A stretch of DNA of 64,000 nucleotides from contig JAKJXP020000113.1 in the NCBI GenBank assembly GCA_022225965.2, forward strand, positions 62,001-126,000, in the 5' to 3' direction. The stretch comes from Diatrype stigma (Eukaryota; Ascomycota; Sordariomycetes; Xylariales; Diatrypaceae). A program made the position numbers and the translations under genes. Within the stretch, counting starts at the first letter, position 1. Each line of letters begins with the position of its first letter. The notes beneath the pieces were generated by a model. That model worked only from the letters and a program-made list of their open reading frames with translations. It was not told the origin of the DNA and did not search any database. Shown in pieces: positions 46,258-57,839 of the stretch.

Positions 46258-46379
46258 CCTCGGAGGATGTACCTGATCCAAAGGCACGTATGAGATGAAG
46301 CTCACGATGTAGGGGAGAACTGTGCTAAGACGAGTCTTAGCAAAGTATAGGGGTAGGAAAAAAGAGTTGTAAAAGGATG

Positions 46380-46393
46380 AAATAAAGCTTATA
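46380..46393. repeat. Target-site duplication of LINE-1, 5' side
   Basis: AAATAAAGCTTATA, identical to 39719-39732. Confidence 0.9.
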
Positions 46394-48699
46394 ACGATAT
46401 AAAAAAGCTTTAATAAATTTTCTGGAATCATAATCGTTTAATTTATATACGTCCTTTTTAATGGCGTCCATAAATCCCCGTAATATAGGTAATTAAAAAA
46501 AGAATTAGCTTTATAACGAGTTTTGTTTTAAAGAAAAGCTTTGCTTATTATAGTATTTTCCGTTTTTAATTGCCGTCGATATTCGTATATAAGGTTATTT
46601 AGGTTTTTTTAAATAGAATAAACCATTAATAAGCCTTGGAATATAGTAATATAAATCTCGCCTTATAAATAAACGGACGGTTTAACGAATATTTCGAATA
46701 TACGTTTTAATTCTTAAAGGCTATATTAATCCATGTTATTAGGAAATATCGTTTTAAATTCGGCATGGCGGGTATTTCGTTTAATGTATTTTAACGGCTT
46801 TTTTAATTCGAGAAACGTCGAAATCATGCGATACGTAGAATTTCATCGAATATGACTGTCTTTAATTTAATTAATATAATAAAAGAAAAAAGAGAAAAAA
46901 GGGGTTTATAGCTATTGGAATAAGTCTTTTATTATAATCGGATCTTAAAATATTATCGGCCTTTGCTTTCGTAATTCCGGATAAAAAGTCCCGTCGTACA
47001 TTAATAATATATTTCGTTAAAACGGCAATACGACGAATCCGATTATTAAGACCTAAATTTAATTAGTTACTTAAAACTAATAAACCTAATAAAACAAATA
47101 AAATAATAATAAACTTACTTTTAAATTCTTTTGGTTTTTCGATTAATTTATCGTCGGCATTAAAGTTAGATACGGTAACGTTAGTATAATGTGATATAAG
47201 TTCGGTAACGCTTTCGTTCGATATATAATCCGAAAGTATATTTTGAATAACAATATTTAAAACGTAGGCAATATAGCGAATATCGAAAGTAAATTCGATA
47301 TGTAATCGATTTTGGTATATTTTCGAAAAACGTTTTATAAATGTATTATTATTAAAAGCGTTATTTCGAAAAAAACTAAGATATGTAATTAATAAAACAA
47401 AGAAATACAGTAAAAAGATAAATTAACGTATTTAAAGATATTTTGCATTCGAATTATAAAGTAATGCTATAAAACGTTTTCGAATTTTTCGAAAAAATGA
47501 ACGCCCGTATAGTTTAATATTAAATCTTTAAAGCCGATTAAGTTTCAAATTAAGTTAAAATCGGAATTAATAAAACAAATAATAATACCCATAAAGGATG
47601 TATTTAAATTCGAATTTCAAATATTGAATAATAAAGAAAATTTGCCGTATAAAGCGATATTTTATTATAATTAGATATTAAAAGTAATTAAGGCGTTTTA
47701 AAAGGCAACTTTTAAAATTGTTTTTATTTTCCACCTATTAATTATAAACGATTTATTTTATTACGTTAATTAAGCTTTAAAATGTAACTTATTATATAAA
47801 ACGAAAATACTTACGGATTATAGTATATAAATAAATCCTAAAATAATTTTAAGTTTAAGGTATTAAACGATAGGTTATTTTCGATAATAACGTTTAATAT
47901 TTTTAAATACGTTTCGTTTTCGTCGAAGGTATTTCGGTTTTGTATAATGGTATTATTTCGCGGCCGTTTTCGAGTTTGTAAATTAAAAAATGTACTAAAT
48001 TGGAATTCGGTTATTTCCGTTTTTATTAATTATATAATTAATAAATAAATATATCCCTTAATATAATAAAGGTATAAAATAATTTATTTATTTTTTTCGT
48101 GCTTTCGTTTTTTTTCGTTATATGCAATTGCCGGATATTTGCGTTTATAATAGCGTTGAAAATTCGAGCTTTAAAAGCCAGCAATTAAAGCTTTAAATTT
48201 AAAGTTATAACTAAAAGAAATTAATAAAAACAATAAATAAATAACGTATATACTAATTACTAACCTAATACAAGCAATAATCATTTTACGGGGCTTGGAT
48301 AATTCGATAAATAATGGGATACGCATAAATAAACCGTTTTTAAAGATATAAATAAAGAATTAAACATCGGGGGTTAATTTAAAACTAGGAAGGTTTTCTT
48401 TAGTTATTAAAGCAGTTATAGGGTTTTTTGAATTTTAGGATTCGGAAGGCCCAAGAGTAAAAAAAAAAGAATTAAGATCGAAAACGTCGAAAGAGGCCAT
48501 AATTAAAAAGCTATAAATAAAATACTTAATAAGGGTAAATTATATATAATAAGATATAAAATAAATACGTAACTTAAGGATAAATAGAAAAGAACAAAAA
48601 GAAATAATGGGAAATGAAATGGGTTATTATATAAATGTATAATTCATATGTAAAAGTGTAATTATTAATATAATGCGGGCTTTAATTAAGCCCGGTTAT
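46394..48699. other. RIP-degraded DNA, unidentified
   Basis: Continuation of the AT-rich target sequence in which LINE-1 sits. No family motif could be read with confidence on either strand. Confidence 0.45.
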
Positions 48700-48700
48700 T

Positions 48701-49020
48701 AATTCCGTATTAAAAATTAACTATATCGAACGATCGGACGGAGTTTAATTAAATCCGTTTTATAAATTAACCTAATCGAAAGAATTACATACCGGCTTAT
48801 TATTATTATAAATTCCGTATTAAAAACCAACTATATAGGATAATCGGACGGACTTTAATTAAACCCGTATTATAAATTAATTTAATCGAAAGAATTATAT
48901 ACCGGCTTACTGTTATTATTGATTCCGTATTAGAAATTAACTATATCGAACGATTAAACGGATTTTAATTAAATCCGTATTACAAATTAATTTAATCGGA
49001 AGAATTACGTATCGCTTACG
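48701..49020 (+). repeat. Tandem repeat, 110-bp unit, about 2.9 copies
   Basis: Units start at 48701, 48811 and 48921 (each ATTCCGTATTA..AA), 110 bp apart. Each holds the near-palindrome around GGACTTTAATTAAACCC and ends ACATACCGGCTTA. A partial unit precedes them at about 48672-48700. Confidence 0.85.
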
Positions 49021-50130
49021 ATTTATATAATACCTTTTTTCTTTCTTATAATTCATTTTTGATTCTTTCGTCTTTACCTATACAGTATACAAAAACCCCA
49101 TTATAACCATTAATTTCTCCTTTATTATCTTATTTATACCTTTTATTTATTCTTTACCTTTTTTCCCTTTGTCCATTATGGCTATAGTTATAATCGGTCA
49201 CCTTTATGGGGTTTTCTTTCGAAAGGTCCAAGCCGAAGCTGAATTTAACCAGCTGTTTTTCCGGTTCCTAAACCAGATTTCGTCGGAATAGGTATATCTT
49301 TATTATATTATATAATTATTTTATACTGTTATTTTGTTTTATATTATTATTTCGTTTTATATTATTATTTTGTTTTATATTATTATTTTGTTTTATATTA
49401 TTATTTGGATTTATATTATTATTTGGATTTATATTATTGTTTTATTTTATACGTATTATTATTTTATACGTATTATTTTATACGTATTATTATTTTATAC
49501 GTATTATTTTATAAAATTAAAGGTTATTACTTATAATACGAAAACGATAACGAAGTTCGATTTATGTATAACTTTGAAACCGAATTATAGCAATACGATT
49601 ATACGGTTTATAACGGGTATTTATGGCCCGTTATTTCTACCGAAAACGACGAAGTACGTTAAATTATTTTAAATTATAATGAAGTATTAATTAACGTTTT
49701 ATTTAAGACTTCGTATTATACGTCCTGGAATTACAGAACTTATTATTCCGTTATTTCGATTTATTCGAAAGCCCCTTATTACGACGGAAATGCCTTTTAT
49801 TTTAATTCTCCGGAACATATAAGTTTTATTTTTATTTAAATCGGATTTATATTTAAAATTAAGTATTAATTTATTAATAATTCAGTGGTCGATTTCGGAA
49901 AACTGGATATTTAAACATCCTTTGATGTAACTTCCAAAACATCGTATTAATAACGGAAATACCGACTATGGTACTCTTTACGCTTAGGCGGCATCGGGAA
50001 AGGAAATATAGGGCATCGAATAATATTACGGAATTATTCGATTTTATAATTCGTATTTATTATATTAATATAATTATTATATAAGGAAATTATTTCATAA
50101 ATGCTTTATTTTTTGCTTTTGATTTAATAT
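49021..50130. other. AT-rich DNA with simple repeats
   Basis: Holds a (TTTTATATTATTA)-type simple repeat at about 49325-49510, which produces an Ile/Tyr-rich frame with no biological meaning. A short less-mutated stretch near 49195-49290 reads HLYGVFFRKVQAEAEFNQL on the plus strand, probably a transposon protein fragment I cannot name. Confidence 0.45.
49325..49510. repeat. TTATATTATTATTTTG-type simple repeat
   Basis: Repeated 15-20-bp AT-rich units read directly. Confidence 0.75.
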
Positions 50131-50132
50131 GA

Positions 50133-50208
50133 AGGCGTTTGGTGCAATAATGCAGCACCTGGCTCGTTATTTTTCGGAATAAAAGGGGTTCGAATCCCTT
50201 AACGCCCG
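50133..50208 (+). other. tRNA-like sequence (degenerate or SINE-like), plus strand
   Basis: AGGCGTT (50133-50139) pairs with AACGCCC (50201-50207) except at the first position. GTGC..GCAC forms a D stem, and AGGGG-TTCGAAT-CCCTT a T arm with a perfect B box. The anticodon arm does not close (24 nt between D and T arms, mismatched stem), so no identity can be given. Confidence 0.45.
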
Positions 50209-50300
50209 CAGCCAAAGGTCCAGCCGCCCCTGGGAATCGAACCCAGGGCCTTCTCGCAGCTAGCGCTCGGCTTTGGCGCATCCTGATTACCTGCCAGCAA
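50209..50300 (-). other. tRNA-like sequence, minus strand
   Basis: On the minus strand CTGGG-TTCGATT-CCCAG is a good T arm with a B box, preceded by a possible D arm (GCGC..GAGCGC). No acceptor partner for GGGCGGC is visible. It sits head-on to the plus-strand tRNA-like unit just before it. Confidence 0.35.
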
Positions 50301-50538
50301 AAAGGGAAATGCCGACAACTTCGCTACTGGACTAATTGCCCAATATCGATCCTTGGTTTTGTTTCCTTTCTTAGACCTGGCCATTCGACGGTCGCTTCCC
50401 CCGCCGAATCAGCCGCGGTTAAGCCGAATAAGCGCGGCTAGGGTCTCCCGCCCTAGTCCTCCGTTGCCGTCCGACGACGACCAAACGAAAAAAAACCACG
50501 ACGATCTCTAGCAATCGCCGACCGATAACCGCTGCGCC
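50301..50538. other. GC-normal segment, unidentified
   Basis: Near-normal composition inside the isochore, with short inverted motifs (GCCGCGGTTAAGCCGAATAAGCGCGGC at 50411-50438). No gene recognised. Probably part of the same element as the tRNA-like pair. Confidence 0.35.
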
Positions 50539-50539
50539 C

Positions 50540-50950
50540 GAGCCGCGGCCGTTAAACTGCCCCGATTCTTATTCGATAACCGCCTTTAAAAAGAATAAAA
50601 ACCGACAGCGCAAAGACCGAATCGAAATCCGATTAAGTTAACAATTATTAAATGGATTATGCAAAAATGGAAAGAAGGTTTTTATTCGAGTTTTGAGGCA
50701 ATTGCCGGCCCCTTAGAGACGGTTTTTTCTTTTAAAGCCTATACGCTACCATATTACGACGTCGCACCTAAGCCGTAACGGGGAAGCTATAACCCGTTTA
50801 AAGAAAAAGAAACGCAAGCATACGATAACGTTAAGGCAATGCTTACTTATTGCTCCGAAGCAGCTAAGCCGTTACGCGTTCTTAGGAATTGGATTTTAAA
50901 GTGGGAAAATATATCGAAGGTATACCGCATACCTTATATATACAATTAAA
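50540..50950 (+). pseudogene. Unidentified coding remnant, plus strand
   Basis: One frame stays open for about 80 codons, then continues past a single TAA for about 50 more. It has protein-like composition (IIKWIMQKWKEGFYSSFEAI, later YNPFKEKETQAYDNVKAML). I do not recognise the family. Helical, charged character and the lone RIP-type stop suggest a transposon gag or a captured gene fragment. Confidence 0.35.
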
Positions 50951-50960
50951 TAACCGGCGT

Positions 50961-50963
50961 ATA

Positions 50964-50995
<32 letters not shown>
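50961..50995. repeat. (AAT)n trinucleotide repeat
   Basis: About eleven AAT units read directly. Confidence 0.9.
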
Positions 50996-50996
<1 letters not shown>

Positions 50997-51130
50997 TTAA
51001 TATAAAGGTAAATTCCTTATATTTAAGCTTTATATTAAATAATAAAGTATTATTTCGTAAATGACTTATAAAATATATATATATATATATTATAAATATA
51101 AAAAAAGTATTAAATATAATTAATTCCTAG

Positions 51131-51313
51131 TTTTTCTTTAATTACTAATTAATTAATTTAATTAGTTCTTAATTCGGCCCCGGACTAACTAACTAAATTA
51201 CGTAATCGGATTAAGGAATATTAGTTAGTTTTAATCCGGGCCTGGAATAATTAAATTACTTTTAATCCGGGGCCGGATTAATTATTAATAACTAAATCAT
51301 AACCCTAGTAAAC
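51131..51313. repeat. Palindromic repeat/MITE-like element, copy 2
   Basis: Same building blocks as 38749-38935 (GTTTTAATCCGGGCCTGGAATAA and its relatives), with inverted CTAG-bounded ends. Confidence 0.55.
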
Positions 51314-53199
51314 GTATATTAATTAATTATTAGTATTAAACATTTTATTTCCGAATTATTAATTTAAAGTCCGTTCGTTATTATATGTTTTTAAATGTCA
51401 GCATTTTTATAAATTTATTTGCCTTGCTTTATGTTAATACCTTAAAAAAGGCTTAGATTCGGTTTAGTAATAAAATTTGCCGAATATTAAAAAGAACGAG
51501 GCTATATCGTTATTTTCGTTAATTATAAGTGCTTTTTATAATTAACGTAATAATAATCGCATATTATTTATAATACGAACAAATTCGGTTATATCGTTCG
51601 TAAAGCTTAATTATAATCGCTTTTTATTATTTTTCCCTTTGATTCGGAATTATTTTATATTTAGTCCATATATATTTATATTGGCCCGTAATTTTAAATA
51701 ACAGCCCCGGTTAAACCAGGAAATAAAGAAATATTAATTCCGATATATTAACATAAATTTTTATTTTTTAACGCTAAATATTATAAAATAAATAACATTT
51801 CCAGGAATTCTATTAATGCTTTTTATTAATTATAAATAAATGCTTAAATAATTTAATGTTAATTTCGTTAATGGCCCGGCGAAAAATCGATATATTTAAT
51901 AAGAACTTCGCAGCAAAGCCTTTTTCGAAAAGGCGAATATTTAATCGCTTTTTATGAATTAATTTACAGTTAATCCTATTTAGCGCTTACGTTTTATTTT
52001 CGTAAAAATTAACATCGGCGGCTTAAATGGTCCTATAATGAATTATTTGGTTACCGATTATCGATATTTCGCGGAAATATTCGTATAGGCTTTCGATATA
52101 GCTAATAAAATACCATATTAAACGTATAAGCGCAAGTTTATTCCGTTTAAAACGAAAAATAAGAAAAACGACATATATTCGTTTTTTAATTGCCGATTAA
52201 TATTAGGCTTTATTAGTTATATGTATAGGAATTGGTTTATAGCTATCGACGGTTATAATTATTCGTTTCGAAATAATAAATTCGCTTATTTCCGCGCTTT
52301 ATATGATCCCCGTTCTTTTATTTACGAAAGTATTAATCGTATTAATATTAAGATCGAAATTTATAAAACGGATAAGCAATTAATGAAATATATCGTCGTT
52401 CGTAATTAAGTTATAGCTTATTATAAAGCCAAAAACGGTATTCGCTAAAGGTTTTTTTAAAAAAGGAAAAGGAATAAATAATAAGGAATTCGTGCTTTAA
52501 TAAAAGGGGTTTTAACGAAATGAATATGTATTTTTATTTCTTAGGTTTTAAATTTTGCGATTAATTATTAACAATCTTATATTCATTTTTTTAATCGGTA
52601 TTCGCATTTTAATATTCGTTTTTACGGAAATAAGATCGACGGTTTTAATTTGCCAGTTTTTTGGCTTTTCGATTACGGCTTCGGATTTAAAGTTAAGCTT
52701 TTTTTAACGGAATACGATATATTTATTCGGTTTTATTTTCGTTTACGGCCTTTTAGTATTTCTTTTTATCGAGTATGAAATGCTTTAAGCGATAAATAAA
52801 ATATATACCTTAAAGAATAATTTCGTTATATTTTTTAGCTTATACATAAACCCTTTAATTACCTTAATATTTAAATATGGGCCAATTTAATAGTATTTCA
52901 GCTTTATATTTTTAAATTTGTCGATGTATCGGGAAATGTCGTATAATAAAATAAGCTTATTAATGGCTAATAATATTATATATATCTTGTTTTTTGTTTT
53001 TTAATTAACGAACAAAGTTATTTTGCGTTTTTATGCGATAAATATTTTTATTATTTTGTTTGTATCTTTTAATTTGCATTTTAAAAACCGGATTTATTAC
53101 GTAATAAATTGTTTTCGAAAAGTATTCGGATCCCATTATATAATTCTTTAGGTCGAAATAACAGTTTTGATAGGCATAATCGCCTTTTAGCCGTATATT

Positions 53200-53720
53200 A
53201 ATTCGTATAAAATAAATTTATGGCTTTTTATTGTAGTTCTATTGGCGAATAAAATTCGTAATAGCTTTAATATTTATTTGTTGCCTTTATCGTTTGTTTT
53301 TTTATTAAGGCTTTAATAATCGATACGTAACTTTTTTTAATAACGGCCTAGCTTATCGGGTTATATGCTAAACCGATAATTCTTTGTATATTTATAAAAC
53401 GGCATGTTTTTTCGATTTGTTTTTTATTTTCGGAGCTACCGTTAATCTTAATTTTAATCGGAACTCCGTATCGGAAAACAAATGCATTGCTTTAGAAATT
53501 TCTTAATTACATAAGCCTTAATTTCGCAAATAGCTTTGGTTTTAAGATATTCCGTTATATCGTAACGTATTTTAACGATTGTTTTTATATTAAGACGTTA
53601 AGCATAAATTAAACATTTAAAACTTAAATAATACCTGGTTTTAATAATTCGGAAAAGTCGTAAATTGTTTCGAATTTCTGGTCGTTTGTTTTTTAATAAG
53701 GTGTATAAAATGTAATGGTT
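53200..53720 (-). pseudogene. Gypsy-2 integrase core remnant
   Basis: Minus-strand frame reads RYGVPIKIKINGSSENK, then GLAYNP, then SIIKALIKKQT. This matches the fungal Gypsy integrase block with (D)-G-x-x-E-N-K and S-A-Y-x-P-x-x-N-G-x-x-E-R. The catalytic Asp position now reads Asn (IKING), a RIP-type change. Confidence 0.6.
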
Positions 53721-54129
53721 TTTTATATATTATTAAAATTCGAACTAATAATAAGATATAATAATGCGTTAATAAGTGGCGTTTTTGCTTTTATAACCGA
53801 GCTTTTTATGGTATTATTAAATAATAATTAATCGTTTACGTTAGTCGTTAACGAGTTGTCGATTAAAATAATGCTTATTTATTCGTTATTATAAAATGCT
53901 ATCCTAAATAAAATAACGTAAAGCTTTTCGTTTAAAGGTATTCCGTTTTTTAATATTCTTTATAAGGTAATTAAGAACTGTTAAGGTAATAAAAAATTTA
54001 ACAAGGCTTTGAAGATAATTAAATTAGTTTCTTTATAAGAACTTATCGAAGTTTTTGGTTTTATTTATTAAAAGGATTATATTAATGTTTACGACGTTAA
54101 GATAAGTATTAACAACGTTATCGATTTCT

Positions 54130-54575
54130 TTTTCATTAATCGTTTAATTCGTTAAAGGGTTTAATAATCTTTCGTAAAAAACCGTTAATCGCCGTATTTT
54201 TCTTATTAGAAATGTATTTAATTTCGAAATTAAAAAGCTTTATTCCAAAAGTTCATCGGATAAATAAGGCTTTCGGAGAAGAATTTATTAAGTTATTAAT
54301 TTAAAAAACGAAGACCTTAGTATTTGTTTTTAAAACGAAATAAATACCGTATATATAATTTCGCAATCGGCGGAAAAGGTTTAAAACGGTTCGGCATTTT
54401 CGTTTTGTCGTATCATACGTTAGTTTAGCGCTTTTTTACGTTTCGCTTTCGTATCGGACTGAATATTCGATTCCGTTAATTAATTATTCGAATATTGCAT
54501 TTTATTTAATATCGTTTGCGTCGATTTTAACGATAATCTTGCCGGCTTTTGGAACCACCTAAATAAATGGTTAAA
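54130..54575 (-). pseudogene. Gypsy-2 RNase H remnant
   Basis: Minus-strand frame reads YSVRYESET.KSAKLTYD then TTKRKCRTVLNLFRRLRNYI, YFVLKTNTKVFV, and ALFIRWTFGIKLFNFEIKYI. These are the R-Y-E-S, K-R-E-C-x-A-V-L, E-T-D-A and R-W-x-x-x-I-x-L-F-D-F-E-V blocks of Gypsy RNase H, with RIP substitutions and stops. Confidence 0.7.
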
Positions 54576-54589
54576 CTGTTCGCACCTTA

Positions 54590-54870
54590 ATTAAGTCTGC
54601 CTAGCCCAGCAATTGCTGCGGTAAGTAACGACCTGGCTTATCGAAATACGCAGCTGCTAAGCCGCGTATATGCGACGCAAACCGAGCGGGCCCTTTGGCC
54701 CGACGCCGTTAGCAATGGCAACAAATCCGGCAATTTCTGCCATCCGCCATCGACTTCCGACTTTCGCCAAGCCGCTGGCACCGATTACCGACGTCCCCTG
54801 CTTTTCCGCAAACCTAACGTCCCCTTTCTTTTATTTAACGTCCCCTTAGCAGCCCTTCCTGCTACGTAAC
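54590..54870 (+). repeat. Copy of the 5' module of the chimeric element
   Basis: About 280 bp matching the reverse complement of roughly 36145-36430, including GCGACGCAAACCGAGCGGGC and CCATCGACTTCCGACTTTCG. Similarity ends at about 54870; what follows is unrelated to the other copy. Confidence 0.75.
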
Positions 54871-55270
54871 TGATACGGGGTCCGATAGGGACTCCATCGA
54901 TAAGGAGATAGCTAGATAGATAAGGATAAGGAAGATACGTACTTCCTCCTAGCCGTTGGCTAGGTAATCCGTGCGTAAGCCCATTAGGCCTATGGCCCAT
55001 ATAGGCTCTTTTCTTTTCCTCCACTTAAAATAGCTTCTTTATTATCCTTAATATTATAATTCCATTCTTTCTTAAAACCCCATTGGAACCGCATTATATA
55101 TGGTAACATTTCCTTTATTCTAATTGCAAACATTATCTTTTCTTTTTTAAAAAACCATCGTAATTTAATTAAATCGTACCATAATCCATTAATCGTTACA
55201 AAAAAGGGCAGGCATTAGCTAAACCCGGTAGCGACTTTAATTATTTTCCTGTATCTTTCTTACATAATTT
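54871..55270. other. Segment between the 5' module and LINE-2
   Basis: 54871-55035 is GC-normal, with GATA repeats and a GGCCTATGGCCCATATAGG palindrome-rich end. It may be the 3' part of the second chimera. 55036-55271 is AT-rich; no gene recognised. Confidence 0.4.
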
Positions 55271-55405
55271 CGAGACTATAGCGAATATCCTCTTATAATT
55301 CTCTTTTCCTACCTTTATATTCTGCTAAGACTCGTTTTTGCTTAGTTCTTTCTTATATCGTAAGCCTTATTCACCTTTATTTTTGGATTAGGCAATTCCT
55401 CGAGA

Positions 55406-57568
55406 ATGTCGGATACCGTTTACCCTTAGCGGCCCTTAATCCTTCCGTAATAAACCCCCGGAATAAGTCTTAAGAAACCGGCTCTTACTATTCCTATAAA
55501 CCTATCCATATTTACGATAACTAATAATAACAATAACCCAAAGGCCATTCCTTTCGTTTTGAAAAGGCCAAACGATAAAATGGCGGCAACGAAACCTGGC
55601 GTTCCGAAAAGACATAAGTCCTAGGAAAATCTCCTTATTTAATTCCCCTTGGGGACTTTAAAAGACCCCTTAGCAAATTCCATTCTAGCCGCAATCAGGT
55701 TAATACGTAAGAAAAAAAAATAAAGCACCCGGGCCAAATTCGAAATGCTTATAACTTATTCCTTATTCCTTAATATCGTCCGAAATGTATTCCAGTAATC
55801 CATGCTTATGTATTAATAATGGGCCCGATTGGCGCATTAGTAAATTAAGCAATTAATCGTAAGCCTAATTAATGCAAAGAGCCCGGAAAATTTTTTCCCC
55901 GCCTTTTATTACGTTACGCGCTTTAAAACAAATGGCTTAGCCGCTTTTCGTTACGTTCCCTTTTTGCCAATATTACCGGAGGACCCTATCGACCTTATTT
56001 TTAACGAATCCCCTAAAAATACGCCCTTATTTCGTAAGCGACGTATATCTTTTGCATCGCATCTTTCAAAAAATACGGCCATAACAGCGTCATTGTCGTT
56101 CGCAATATCCCGTTCTTAGTCCTAATCGTATGCAGCGGCAGTTCGTTTCGGGAATAAGAAAGCCCAGGCTTGGATTAACGTAACAAGAAAACCTAAAAAA
56201 AAAGGCATATAACCTGCAGGCCCTGGTTCCAACCGACCAATATAATTCCAACCCGTAGAAAAAGCCGATAACCGTTTTTTTTTTCGTTTTATCTCCGATT
56301 ATCCATGGCACGCTTTACGTTTTACGAACGTACGGACTATTATAATGGATACCTTTAAGCTTAACTTATGCAAGGTCCTAAATATCCAAAAAGTTAAAAC
56401 TAAATAAACGCTACGCTTCCGTAATAGCATTATTAAGCAGCATATCCTTAACGAGGCCTTTAAAATAAAGGGCCTAATTATTAAGAAAGCCAAGGATTGG
56501 CATATATATATCCTAATTGGGATCCCAAAAGAATTCCGTATTTACGTAGGCCTTTAGTTCATAAATACGGTTATCAGGGCCGAAATCGTAACTCAAACGG
56601 GCGTCGATCCTATTTCCTTATATCGCTTTAAGCGACAAATGCCGGGCGCCCCGATTTAGGAATGGATCGTAGCATTTTTATAAACCGTTAAACGCTTTAG
56701 GATATTTGGCTTTCGCCCGGGAAAATTTATTACGAAGACCCCCAAAATTATTCAGTACCAGATTTGCTTGGGCTTTTATAACGGGCGATACTGTAATAAC
56801 GACCTATGTTGCTAATAATGCGGCAAGGACTATAAAATATACGAAGCCACTCGTTAGAAAGGTATTTGCAAAAATAAGGTTAAGTGCCTTAATTGTTGCG
56901 GCCCTTATAAATACGACTCGTTGGCATGTCCAGTTCGATTAATAAAAAAGGATGGCAAAATTATTCGACTAACCAAATAACAATTCGCCGAAATTAAATA
57001 ATTAAAAAAACAGCAATATAACAAAGTGCTTAAAAAAAAAAGGAAGGCTTAATAGCTAATTCAATCCGTATAAGTGCAAGCATAAATCCAAATACGAATA
57101 CAAAATAACGAAAGAAAGGAAAAGGATAATCCGATGGGATCCTTTATCCCAGCGGGCCCCAGGATCCCTAAAAAGCTACGGCTACCGCTATCGCCCTTCC
57201 CGCTACAAACAGCACGACGGATACTACCCCAACTCCTTACCTCCGCTTCCGCCCCCGTTCCTGCTTATATCGCTACCGTCGCTGCCGCTGCTGCCATTAC
57301 GGCGGATAAAAATACGACCAAAAAAGATGGCGGGAAAAACGGCGAGAACACTTATATCGATAACGCCGAAAAAAAAAGGAACGACCCCTTATACGACGAC
57401 GAAAGGGAAATAAAGAAGTACCCTATACCAGCGGGCCCCCTTACCCTTAATGTTACCCAGGCAACAAACGAACGCCAGGCCCGACTCCGTAAAGCCATCG
57501 CCAGAAATATCCTAACAGCAAGGGCTAACGATAATATCGACGAATTAACAAATACCTCCCGTCCGTAA
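55406..57568 (+). pseudogene. LINE-2 ORF1 (degraded)
   Basis: The start ATG 55406 aligns with the LINE-1 ORF1 start (GGATTAGG..GAGAATGTCGG). The Cys-rich part reads CKNKVKCLNCCGPYKYDSLACP-like sequence near 56.85-56.94 kb. The last 145 codons (57134-57568) are open and match the LINE-1 ORF1 tail (AGPLTLNV, NIDELTNTSRP). KKQQYN here faces E-stop-QYN of LINE-1. The frame is broken by several TAA/TAG and probable frameshifts. Confidence 0.65.
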
Positions 57569-57839
57569 ATAAAAAATGCGATTTTATAATATATTTACGA
57601 ATAAAACTTTAAAAACGTTGCGACCGGGATAAATATCGCCGAAATCGCCAGGTTCGACGACGAACAGCGACAACGAAAGGAGCAAATCAATAATCCCTAA
57701 TAATAACGGAATATCCGCTAAGCTTTAAAAGCAATACCGCCCGACCTTTTAAATAGCTGCTTATAATATAAATTAATACCCGTAAAAAAAAAAAAAAAGG
57801 CACCATATACGATATAACGCTTAAAATAACGAACGATAT

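Larger units (their letters stand above)
39733..46379 (-). mobile_element. Full-length Tad1-like LINE, minus strand (LINE-1)
   Basis: A 6647-bp non-LTR retrotransposon between perfect 14-bp duplications. On the minus strand: 122-bp leader, ORF1 (46257-43774, ten in-frame stops), ORF2 (43798-40031, intact), about 300-bp 3' UTR with conserved hairpins and a (CATCAT)n tail. Composition is GC-normal while both flanks are RIP-degraded AT-rich DNA, so it landed after the flanks decayed. Endonuclease, RT and RNase H in one ORF2 fit the Tad1 group of fungi. Confidence 0.93.
51314..54580 (-). mobile_element. Second Ty3/Gypsy remnant, minus strand (Gypsy-2), 5'-truncated
   Basis: RNase H (54575-54130) and integrase (about 53720-53200) are readable on the minus strand; the rest is too decayed. 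No RT is found to the right, where the chimera-partner sequence and LINE-2 begin. RNase H and integrase motifs differ from Gypsy-1, so it is another family. Confidence 0.6.

Noticed and set aside
48672..49020. CRISPR-like array
   Set aside because: Units are contiguous 110-bp tandem copies without unique spacers, in a eukaryotic genome.
49334..49672. 112-codon Ile/Tyr-rich frame
   Set aside because: Translation of an AT simple repeat; resembles a membrane protein only by composition.
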